Of a stretch of DNA of 20,277 bases, positions 7,779-14,617 are shown piece after piece (positions within the stretch are counted from its first letter, which is position 1; the number at the start of each line of letters is the position of its first letter). Source of the DNA: Verrucomicrobiota bacterium (GTDB taxonomy: Bacteria; Verrucomicrobiota; Verrucomicrobiia; Verrucomicrobiales; DEV007). The position numbers and the translations under genes are program-made. Where the stretch lies: the NCBI GenBank assembly GCA_027618625.1, contig JAQCER010000002.1, positions 1 to 20,277 of the forward strand. Reading direction: 5' to 3'. The notes beneath the pieces were generated by a model. It did no database searches. It was not told where the DNA came from and was given only the letters and a program-made list of their open reading frames with translations.

Positions 7779-9581
7779 CTATTGCGAGAGGTTCATGATC
7801 TCACGCTCCAGGGTCTCCAGTAGTTTCTGCATCTCAGGCGTCTTATTGGATGCCCCATTGGCGAGATTGTAAAACTCCGTCGCCTTCGCGGCGTTGCGTT
7901 GATTGAGAAAAAACAGGGCCGCATCGTGCAGATAGGTCGCATCGTTATTGTCCGTCAAGTCGCAGGCGAACGTGAAGTACTGGGCAGCCTTTTCGGGATC
8001 GGTCGCTTCATAAAGCTGTCCCAGCACATGCGCCAGCCTGGGATCTTTCGGATCCTTCTCACGCAAGGCCAGGAACGCCGTAATCGCCTCGGCAGTGTTG
8101 CCGGAACTCTTCAAATCCACTGCTTTTTGCAACAATTCTTTCTGTTCCTTCACCTCGGCAAGATTGCCCACTGCCCCTTGGCGAGGCAGCAACCACTGCT
8201 CGTAAAAATCCGCGCCTATCTTGCTGCGAGCACGAATCTGAGCAATCTGGGAAGCCGTGTCTTTCCAACCGCCAACTTTAACGAATGATCCGATACCGCA
8301 CGCCGCAATCAGGATAACGAAAACGGCGAACACGCCCCACGACTTCGACGTCGAACTCGCGCCCCAGCGAAATGCAATGGATGTCACACTGAAGAACAAT
8401 CCAAACAATGCTGCATATAGCTCATAGTCGATGGTGAAGCTGAAGCGCACGTTCCCGATTCCCGCCACTGGCAGCAGGCAGATAAGAAACCAGATCCATC
8501 CGAAAACCAGCTGTGGCTTCGTCCGCCGCATAGACCACACAGTTCCCGAAATCACGAAGAAACAGAGTAGACCGATGGCGAAATGCAGGTACCCAAGTTT
8601 CGCTGCCGGAAAAGGCAAATACAACGGCAGCAGATTGACCGGATACACGATGTGCTCAAGGTAACTACCGAAGTGAGAAAATACTCCAGTGAAGAAGTTA
8701 CCGTAATTGAAATCTTCGGCCATCGGTTGCCTGTGGATGAACCGGAATGGCGATGCGACCACGACAATTGCCACTGACATTGCCAAGTAAGCCCACTTGT
8801 CAGCGAGCTGCCGCTTCAGCAGTTCGCCTAGTTTGAACACCTTATCCCGATCGAAGCCCTTGCGATGAAAGCGCCAGTCGGTGAGAACAAACAACAGAGG
8901 AAGGATCAAGTTTGACGTCTTTGACAGAACCGCACAGAGGCAGGCGAGCACCGACAGCAAGAAATAAAGCTTCCGGCCTGGCTGGCCACGCTGGATATCA
9001 CCGAAGCGGAGATACATCAGCATACTAAGAAAGAAGAAGAAACCGCCTAGCAATGCCGGACGGGCCGAAACCCAGCCAACAACGTTACTTTGCAGTGGAT
9101 GGACACAAAATAGCGCCGCTGTGCAGAATGCGACGAACTTACTTCGCGTCAGTCGCATCGCGACCAGATAGCATAACACGGTGCTCATCAGATGCAGCCC
9201 CAGATTGGTCAGGTGAAACCCACCGGGGTCCATCTTCCAGAACGTCGAATCCGCCAGCAGCGAAAGCCAAGTTAGCGGATGCCACGAAAACCGCCGGTAG
9301 ATGTCACCCAGAAGTGGCTCAGGACTGAACTGCATGGTGCTGAATGCCCAGGCTGCATTCTCCGGCGTAAGCCCTTCCTGCACGTGATCATTGATGTATC
9401 GAAACCGTCCCGCATCGGCGTCCTCGATGGTCACGCGATCCATGTAGGCGACGAAGTCGAAGCCGCCGATTTTTGCAAACGGCAGCGTGCCGAGCACTAC
9501 CAGCAGAGCCAGTAGCAGCAACGTTATAGGGTTTACCTTCTTCACTAGCGAGAGCTTTAACCCATTCTGGCTCATTCGCAC
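7779..9581 (-). CDS. TMTC-like (GT-C type) multi-spanning membrane protein with C-terminal TPRs
   Basis: This 600-residue protein has an N-terminal membrane domain and a C-terminal TPR domain. Hydrophobic helices occur near 19-38, 104-116, 127-142, 147-161, 172-190, 204-234, 264-278, 330-350, 357-372, 386-405 and 414-434. The motifs FSWHPLTWLSLL (98-109), GFHLTNLGLHLM (121-132) and FCVHPLQSNVVGW (158-170) are hallmarks of TMTC-type and related bacterial membrane glycosyltransferases, which move sugars from lipid-linked donors to extracytoplasmic acceptors. TPR-like helices cover about 480-590. The acidic pair usual near the N-terminus is reduced here (FVAYMDRV), and the Glu usual after HPL is absent, so catalysis is not assured. 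The start is GTG at 9581 or ATG at 9575; an in-frame stop lies just upstream (9594-9596). It is the first gene of the leftward cluster. Confidence 0.8.
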   Translation of the reverse strand: MRMSQNGLKLSLVKKVNPITLLLLALLVVLGTLPFAKIGGFDFVAYMDRVTIEDADAGRFRYINDHVQEGLTPENAAWAFSTMQFSPEPLLGDIYRRFSWHPLTWLSLLADSTFWKMDPGGFHLTNLGLHLMSTVLCYLVAMRLTRSKFVAFCTAALFCVHPLQSNVVGWVSARPALLGGFFFFLSMLMYLRFGDIQRGQPGRKLYFLLSVLACLCAVLSKTSNLILPLLFVLTDWRFHRKGFDRDKVFKLGELLKRQLADKWAYLAMSVAIVVVASPFRFIHRQPMAEDFNYGNFFTGVFSHFGSYLEHIVYPVNLLPLYLPFPAAKLGYLHFAIGLLCFFVISGTVWSMRRTKPQLVFGWIWFLICLLPVAGIGNVRFSFTIDYELYAALFGLFFSVTSIAFRWGASSTSKSWGVFAVFVILIAACGIGSFVKVGGWKDTASQIAQIRARSKIGADFYEQWLLPRQGAVGNLAEVKEQKELLQKAVDLKSSGNTAEAITAFLALREKDPKDPRLAHVLGQLYEATDPEKAAQYFTFACDLTDNNDATYLHDAALFFLNQRNAAKATEFYNLANGASNKTPEMQKLLETLEREIMNLSQ

Positions 9582-9591
9582 AAGGATTTCG

Positions 9592-9618
9592 GCTCATCCC
9601 GCTCATCCCGCTCATCGC
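9592..9618. repeat. Three-copy 9-bp tandem repeat upstream of the TMTC-like gene
   Basis: GCTCATCCC is repeated twice exactly (9592-9600, 9601-9609), followed by GCTCATCGC (9610-9618), which differs by one base. The array ends 11 bases before the GTG at 9581, in what would be the mRNA leader of the leftward cluster. On that strand each unit contains ATG, but the frame differs from that of the gene. Confidence 0.7.
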
Positions 9619-9711
9619 CAGAGCTGCGCGAACCCTTACTCGCCTGATCACCGCTAGAACCGTCGCCTGAAGGCACGATTCCTGAAGAGGCTCGAAGATT
9701 CTGTCGCACTG

Positions 9712-9740
9712 AAAATACCACACAATTCACTTAATATTAA
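9712..9740 (-). promoter_or_regulatory. Possible sigma70-type promoter for the leftward six-gene cluster
   Basis: On the minus strand, TTAATA (9740-9735) and TATTTT (9717-9712) are 17 bases apart, each matching four of six consensus positions. TGG precedes the second box, as in extended -10 elements. The site is in the AT-rich core of the 287-base divergent gap (9582-9868), which otherwise holds a 10-bp palindrome TTAATATTAA (9731-9740) and the tandem repeat at 9592-9618. No clear plus-strand promoter for the VWA gene was found, and no RNA gene is evident in the gap. Confidence 0.28.
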
Positions 9741-9868
9741 TGTTTTAGGGCACAAAATTCGGTGTGGCCGTTTGACTCAAAGCTGGTGCAAAGCTGCCCC
9801 TTCGTGCTATCTATCGTTCACCTTATCCATTGCCTCCGTTGTTTGACAAGCAATCGAACCGCTCATCC

Positions 9869-10999
9869 ATGCCTCAAGATAAGAACATCCTCCCGTCCGT
9901 GTTGATCTCGAGGCAACGTGCCTTTCCTGATCCGCTCGTCGAACAACGGCGCGAAACCCTCAGACAACGGCGGACGACGGCGCTACTGGGAATGACCGCA
10001 GCCCTGCTGGTGCACGCAGCACTCATCGGAGCGTTCATGTACATCGCCATCGGGGCGATGAGAAATCGGCAACCACCGATGGTGGTCATCACCGAAGGCT
10101 ACGATCCCCAGGAGCAGGTCAAACAACAGGAAATGCACACGAGGGTGACCGAGCGACCTGCAAGACCCAGCGCGCAAGCGTCCAACCCAATCGTCGCCAG
10201 CAGCATCGCTGCGCCGATCAGTGCCCCGGAAATCGAACCAGCAGTCGACGACCCGCTAGACTTCGGCACCGGCCTCGGCGATGCGGATGGACTGGGCTTC
10301 AGTGGCATGGGCAGCGGCTTCGGCGGCACCACCTTCATGGGACTGAAGGGTGGCGGCAAAAATATCATTCTGGTGATCGACACCTCCTCCAGCATGCCCC
10401 GTAATTGCGGCGATCAGGGTATCGCCGCCATCCGCCGTGAAATCAACAAGACCATCAACAGTTTCGGCTCCAGCACCAGCTTCAACATCATCTGTTACGC
10501 TGATGATGCCGATGCCTTTCGCAAAGAGAGCGTGCCCGCCACCAAGGACAACATCAAGGAAGCGATCAAGTTTATGGAACCCTACTTCAACCCGGAAAAA
10601 GTCCAGCGCACCCGGACACAGGCATTCGCGGGGGATCCAGAAGGTTCCGAAGATCCATGGGGATCGCGCTTTTATGCAATCTATCCAGGCCAGATAGAAG
10701 GGCTGGAAGGAACCAGTGGTGGCTCGCGCATCGAGTTGGGAATTGTCGCAGCAATGGAGCTTCTTCCGTCCACCATCTTCGTCCTTTCGGATGGCGAACC
10801 CAATACCCGCAACGAGAATGGCAAGGTACCTCACGAAGAGCTGATCAAACTCGTCGAGGCAAACTACAAGCGACTCTACGAAGGACGGAAGCTGGTCATC
10901 AATACCCTTTCGATCAACGACCAGGGCGAAAAGTTTTTGACGCAAATCTCCGATACATTCAACGGCCGTCATCGCAAGATTGATCCGAACCGGTTGTAG
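9869..10999 (+). CDS. Membrane-anchored von Willebrand factor A (VWA) domain protein with TonB-like N-terminus
   Basis: From the ATG at 9869 the product has 376 residues. A TTG at 9830 would add 13 residues and is less likely; no Shine-Dalgarno sequence supports either. Residues 38-64 form one membrane helix after a basic cytoplasmic segment rich in Arg. Residues 66-125 are a Pro/Ala/Gln-rich spacer like those of TonB or Tol-Pal proteins, and 130-163 are Gly-rich. The VWA domain begins at NIILVIDTSSSM (165-176): MIDAS residues are Asp 171, Ser 173 and Ser 175, a Ser at 286 (GGSRIEL) stands where Thr is usual, and Asp 308 is in LSDGEP. A metal-dependent protein-binding role at the outer face of the inner membrane is likely. 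Similar proteins often sit beside ExbB/ExbD genes; none is present here. It is transcribed away from the leftward cluster and converges on the SH3 lipoprotein gene. Confidence 0.88.
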   Translation: MPQDKNILPSVLISRQRAFPDPLVEQRRETLRQRRTTALLGMTAALLVHAALIGAFMYIAIGAMRNRQPPMVVITEGYDPQEQVKQQEMHTRVTERPARPSAQASNPIVASSIAAPISAPEIEPAVDDPLDFGTGLGDADGLGFSGMGSGFGGTTFMGLKGGGKNIILVIDTSSSMPRNCGDQGIAAIRREINKTINSFGSSTSFNIICYADDADAFRKESVPATKDNIKEAIKFMEPYFNPEKVQRTRTQAFAGDPEGSEDPWGSRFYAIYPGQIEGLEGTSGGSRIELGIVAAMELLPSTIFVLSDGEPNTRNENGKVPHEELIKLVEANYKRLYEGRKLVINTLSINDQGEKFLTQISDTFNGRHRKIDPNRL

Positions 11000-11030
11000 A
11001 ACATCGGATGCCCGAATAAGACTGCCGGAA

Positions 11031-11672
11031 CTACAGACCAGGCAAATTGTCCAAGGAGATGTCGTCGAGACCGCTCGATCCTGAAGATTCAGGAGCCACG
11101 GGAAGTCCAGAAGAAGAACTCGGCACCTCAAGATCGAGACCGTCGAGACTGATGGTGTCGGTCGAGCCTGTTGCACCGGGCGATGGCGATGGCGACACCG
11201 CAGTGGGTGGCTCTGGAAGATCCAAAGCGGTATCGATGCCACTGCCTCGCGTCGGGAAACCGGACGGTCGCACACTGGCAGCGACAACATCGAGTTCGGA
11301 GAGCAGCACATAGCCAACCTGAGCGTCGACCAGCTTAACCTTTGACCAACCCGAACCGGCCTTTGGCACTAACACTTGCACTACCGTCCCCCTGCGCAAG
11401 ATCTTGTCTGGTAGGCGATCGGTCTTGTCGGATTCAGGCCTCGCTACAAAGAAGGACGTGCTCGCTGCACCCGTCTCGTAGTAGGCATTGGCCTCGGCGA
11501 CTGGTGCAGCAGGCGGGTTTGGTTTTGCCTTCGGTTTGTCCGCAGGCTTCTCCTTTGGCGTTTCCTGCACTGGCTGCACCTCAGGCTGGCGCTTGAATGG
11601 CAGAGTAAAACAAGAAGTGAGTGCTCCTGCAGTGAGCAGGGAAGCGGCTGCGGTGGACAGTTTTCGAATCAT
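11031..11672 (-). CDS. Lipoprotein with bacterial SH3-like domain and acidic, low-complexity tail
   Basis: This is a 213-residue protein. The signal peptide ends in a lipobox LTSC, with Cys 21 as the lipidation site. Residues 29-60 are a Pro/Lys-rich linker. Residues 62-132 match a bacterial SH3 fold (YYETGAASTSFFVARPESD, then RRGTVVQVLV, SGWSKVKL and GYVLLSEL), which in relatives binds cell-wall peptides or mediates protein contacts. Residues 133-213 are Ser/Pro/Asp-rich and carry the short motif ISLD-x-L twice, at 174 and at 205 near the end. The stop is 31 bases from the stop of the VWA gene; no hairpin terminator is visible between them. The gene follows the MMPL exporter on the same strand with a 103-base gap that contains a promoter-like sequence. 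Confidence 0.8.
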   Translation of the reverse strand: MIRKLSTAAASLLTAGALTSCFTLPFKRQPEVQPVQETPKEKPADKPKAKPNPPAAPVAEANAYYETGAASTSFFVARPESDKTDRLPDKILRRGTVVQVLVPKAGSGWSKVKLVDAQVGYVLLSELDVVAASVRPSGFPTRGSGIDTALDLPEPPTAVSPSPSPGATGSTDTISLDGLDLEVPSSSSGLPVAPESSGSSGLDDISLDNLPGL

Positions 11673-11711
11673 AATCCTGGGTTGCTAACTGAAAGTTTAT
11701 CGAATTCCAGC

Positions 11712-11740
11712 ACCCTATGTGCGCCGAAGCGAAAAATCAA
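11712..11740 (-). promoter_or_regulatory. Possible promoter for the SH3 lipoprotein gene
   Basis: On the minus strand, TTGATT (11740-11735) and TAGGGT (11717-11712) are 17 bases apart, about 40 bases before the start codon at 11672. The -10 match is weak. It suggests the lipoprotein can be transcribed apart from the MMPL gene. Confidence 0.22.
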
Positions 11741-11775
11741 GGTGAGTTGACCACACGTTACACGGCTCCGTTGCA

Positions 11776-14085
11776 TCAATCCAGCCGTTGCAGGGCATTT
11801 TTTGGGTATCCCGTTACCAGGAAGAGCGATGGCAGGGTGGTCAACGCAGCAAACTGGCTCATCAACATTGCGATACCAGTGAACACTCCGAACCAGACCG
11901 AGGGGAAGAAATCGGATAGAATGAGCACGCAGAAACCGACGACGATGACCGTGGTAGAGACCCAGATCGCCCGTCCTATGGTGCGATGGGACCGCCGCAG
12001 GGCTTCCTCCCGGTCGCCGCCAGTAACCGCGAGTTCGATGCGGTAGCGCACGGTGTACTGAATGGCTGCATCGACCCCCACTCCCATCGCGATCGAGGCG
12101 ATCATCACCGTGACGAGATCGAGCGGAATGCCGACCCAGCCCATGATTCCAAGAATCGCCACCGCTGGCAGCACTTGCGGCAACATCACAATGAATGGAA
12201 AAACGAGCGAACGAAAGAGAACGAAAAGCATCACCAGGATCGCCCCTAACACGAGCAGAAAGGAATCCCGCTGGCTGTCAACGAGCGTGCGCAACACCTG
12301 AGCGTAGAGCACAAATGCACCGGTCACTTCGACTTTGAGTCCACTGAGCTCCGCTTTGCCTGCAAGGTGGGCGTCAAGCTGCTCCAGCAACTCCAGCCGC
12401 TTCAAGGTCGGATCGGTCTCTTTCATCCGCGCAGTGATGCGCACCGTCTTACCATCCTTCGTCAGGTACTGCGTTAGAAACTCCGGAGAAGCAGTGCGAA
12501 TCAGCGCGATGATCTGGTGCACAGGCATCGCAGGAAAGGCCTTGCGCGCTTCGTCCCGCACTGACCGCAGGGACGACAGATTGCCCGTGCCTGACAGCGG
12601 CCGGAAAAATTCCTCCACTGCTTCGAGCGCAGCCTGACCCTTGTCTTCCGTCCAAAAGCTGGGATCCTCCGCCGTCATCACCACCTCCAGCGGCATCAGC
12701 CCGCCCAGTTTCTGATCAATGTATTCCAGTCCCTGGTAAGCCTCGCTACTCTCCCAAAAGTAGTGCGTGAATTTTTGCTCCACCGTGATTCGCATCGCCC
12801 CTAACACGCACACAACAAATACCACACCGCTCAACAGCAGCACCCCAAGGCGGTGCTTGATGCACGCATTCTCGAACCCCCGCACCAGTTTGCGCATCCA
12901 GGAGGCATCGATCGATTTCGCGGGAGTCGCAATGCGGTCGCCGAACAATCGCAGGAAGGACGGCAGCAACAGCAACACGATGACCAGTCCGACAGCCATC
13001 CCGATCGCCATCATCGTTCCGAAGGATTTCACCGGAGGGATCGGACTTTGGCCCAAGGCCAGGAACCCTGCTATAGTCGTCAGACTGGAAAACAGGCAAG
13101 GCACAAAGACCGAGCGCACGGCAAACGCAAGGCTATCCGACACCGGTTCACCGTTCAGCTCGACCGTGCGTCGTTCGCAGTAGCGCTCGATCACATAAAT
13201 CGCGTAGGGTAACATCAGCACAAACAGCAGCAGCGGCAAGTTCGACGTGATAATCGTCAGAGTCATCCCTTGGACAATCATGACTCCAACCACGCAGATG
13301 ACCGGCACCGCGCACGACACCAGCGCCGCCAGCACATAAGCAATGCTGCGATAAACAATCAGCAGCGCCAGAAAAAACAATACCGCCGATGCGATAGTGA
13401 ACACCCGTAGATCGTGACGAACGTGTTCGATCAAATTCGTGAGGACTACCGGGAAACCGGAAATCTGGGTGATCACCGGGTCGCCGTTGTCCCTCCACTT
13501 CATTTGCAGGCGTCGCAAATCTCCAACCATCTCCAGTCTCCGACGAGTCAATTCTTCAGCGCCCACCAGCGCCGTCTTATCGGCATTCTTATCATCAAGG
13601 AAGACGAGGAAACTCAGATTGCGACCGTCGCCGGAAATCAAATTATCCTTTGCCATTTCATGGTCGAGCACCTCCGCCCTGGCACGTTCGATGTCGATCC
13701 CATCGGAGAACGGCGTCTGCAGCCCGCTCATCAAGCCAAAGATACTGGGGTTGTCCTTCTGACGCAGAAGCGGAATTTCACCCATCGATGCCACCAATCG
13801 GCAATGCCGCACCTCTTTCGCAAGATCACTTTCGATCTCCTGGGCCAGTTTCAACCTCTCGGCGGTGAACCACTCGTCCACCGTGGCACAGAAGATCGCG
13901 TACTCATCCGCGCCCCAGACTTCTTGATTCTGCATGAACTTCTCCAGGCTCGGATCGACATTGTCAAAGAGCACCTCGACATCAGCATCGACCTTCAGGT
14001 CGCCGGTACGGGTCAGGAAATATCCCGTCGCAGCGACAAACACGATCACGATGAACCACCAGAATTTGGAAAGAAGGACACGCAT
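11776..14085 (-). CDS. MMPL/RND-superfamily exporter
   Basis: This 769-residue inner-membrane protein has the duplicated 1+5 helix plan of the RND superfamily (COG1033/MMPL type). Helix 1 is at 8-25, followed by an extracytoplasmic porter domain at 27-225, then helices near 228-248, 251-271, 279-300, 325-345 and 354-380. The second half begins with a helix at 412-430, a second porter domain at 432-605, and five helices at about 607-628, 630-650, 655-680, 704-725 and 730-757. The second half contains GVGVDAAIQY (668-677), whose Asp 672 fits the proton-relay Asp of these exporters. The matching place in the first half reads VLMLPYAIYVIERY (289-302) without an acidic residue in the core. Family members export lipids, hopanoids or other hydrophobic compounds using the proton gradient. 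The ATG at 14085 gives a normal family length. The gene diverges from the Ig-like gene. Confidence 0.9.
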   Translation of the reverse strand: MRVLLSKFWWFIVIVFVAATGYFLTRTGDLKVDADVEVLFDNVDPSLEKFMQNQEVWGADEYAIFCATVDEWFTAERLKLAQEIESDLAKEVRHCRLVASMGEIPLLRQKDNPSIFGLMSGLQTPFSDGIDIERARAEVLDHEMAKDNLISGDGRNLSFLVFLDDKNADKTALVGAEELTRRRLEMVGDLRRLQMKWRDNGDPVITQISGFPVVLTNLIEHVRHDLRVFTIASAVLFFLALLIVYRSIAYVLAALVSCAVPVICVVGVMIVQGMTLTIITSNLPLLLFVLMLPYAIYVIERYCERRTVELNGEPVSDSLAFAVRSVFVPCLFSSLTTIAGFLALGQSPIPPVKSFGTMMAIGMAVGLVIVLLLLPSFLRLFGDRIATPAKSIDASWMRKLVRGFENACIKHRLGVLLLSGVVFVVCVLGAMRITVEQKFTHYFWESSEAYQGLEYIDQKLGGLMPLEVVMTAEDPSFWTEDKGQAALEAVEEFFRPLSGTGNLSSLRSVRDEARKAFPAMPVHQIIALIRTASPEFLTQYLTKDGKTVRITARMKETDPTLKRLELLEQLDAHLAGKAELSGLKVEVTGAFVLYAQVLRTLVDSQRDSFLLVLGAILVMLFVLFRSLVFPFIVMLPQVLPAVAILGIMGWVGIPLDLVTVMIASIAMGVGVDAAIQYTVRYRIELAVTGGDREEALRRSHRTIGRAIWVSTTVIVVGFCVLILSDFFPSVWFGVFTGIAMLMSQFAALTTLPSLFLVTGYPKNALQRLD

Positions 14086-14163
14086 TGGCTGGAAAGATGG
14101 CGCTCGGCGAGCAAAAATGTCTACAGAATTCGGGAGATCTCAAATATCAAGGAAAACCCTCGC

Positions 14164-14187
14164 ATCTTTGAGCTGGATTCAAGAGAT
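14164..14187. promoter_or_regulatory. Imperfect inverted repeat in the divergent MMPL / Ig-like gene region
   Basis: ATCTTTGA and TCAAGAGAT are separated by seven bases and pair over eight positions with one unpaired base. It lies 21 bases before the ATG at 14209 in the 123-base gap between divergent genes. It could be an operator or a leader hairpin. No confident -35/-10 pair is visible in this gap. Confidence 0.22.
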
Positions 14188-14208
14188 TATGGTGCTAAGA
14201 TCCTCTCC

Positions 14209-14586
14209 ATGAAGAGATCTCTATTCGCGATTGCGGGCTGTCTGGCCCTTACCTCGACACTGCACGCTCAGGCCCCGGTAACGCCAGACATCATCGCTCC
14301 AGAAGTCACACTTTCGACTCCAGACACGGGAGCAACCGTAACGCGCAAAGTGACAGTTTCCGGAACAGTGACGGATGCGGTCGGAGTCAAAGAAGTCCTC
14401 TACCGGATCGAAGGTTCAAGCCGGTGGCGCAAAGCGATCCTCACAGAAGCCGACGCGACCAGCACCGATTTTGTCGTCCTTGCGACGTTCAAAAAAGGCC
14501 AGCACGGACGCATTTATATCCGTGCAATCGATGCCGCCGGGAACGAGTCCGACACCATCGGTCGGAAATACATCATCAGCAAATAG
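14209..14586 (+). CDS. Small secreted single-domain Ig-like protein
   Basis: This is a 125-residue protein. Residues 1-20 form a signal peptide (LFAIAGCLALTSTLHA, cleavage before QAP). The remainder is one Ig-like beta-sandwich. It has the pattern of bacterial extracellular Ig modules: DxxAPEVTLSTPD, VTVSGTVTDAVGVKEVLYRI, a conserved Trp in SSRWRKA, and RAIDAAGNES near the end. Its role is likely binding or surface attachment; no enzyme motif is present. The same frame is open upstream to 13414, but that part is antisense to the MMPL gene, and the signal peptide fixes the start at 14209. It lies 27 bases upstream of the Trp/Ala repeat gene and probably shares its transcript. Confidence 0.8.
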   Translation: MKRSLFAIAGCLALTSTLHAQAPVTPDIIAPEVTLSTPDTGATVTRKVTVSGTVTDAVGVKEVLYRIEGSSRWRKAILTEADATSTDFVVLATFKKGQHGRIYIRAIDAAGNESDTIGRKYIISK

Positions 14587-14590
14587 CGCT

Positions 14591-14617
14591 ATGATGACAG
14601 CACCGCCCGGGGTATGA
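14591..14617 (+). other. Short leader ORF ending on the start codon of the Trp/Ala repeat gene
   Basis: ATG ATG at 14591 opens an eight-codon frame (MMTAPPGV) whose TGA (14615-14617) overlaps the ATG at 14614. It starts 5 bases after the preceding stop codon. This arrangement would permit translational re-initiation into the next gene, which lacks a good Shine-Dalgarno sequence. It may be chance. Confidence 0.2.

Noticed and set aside
9388..9723. A 111-codon minus-strand ORF containing the MSG repeat
   Set aside because: It overlaps the TMTC-like gene in another frame; its repeated MSG arises from the 9-bp DNA repeat and the rest has no domain character.
10256..11317. A 353-codon minus-strand ORF
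   Set aside because: It lies opposite the VWA gene, overlaps the lipoprotein gene in another frame, and has no recognisable domain; it is a shadow of high-GC coding sequence.
11735..11757. A terminator-like hairpin after the MMPL gene (minus strand, followed by Ts)
   Set aside because: The stem is only about six pairs with two G-U pairs and no GC-rich core, which is too weak to call.
13414..14208. A 5' extension of the Ig-like ORF
   Set aside because: It is antisense to the MMPL exporter, whose protein shows full family features, and the signal peptide marks 14209 as the true start.
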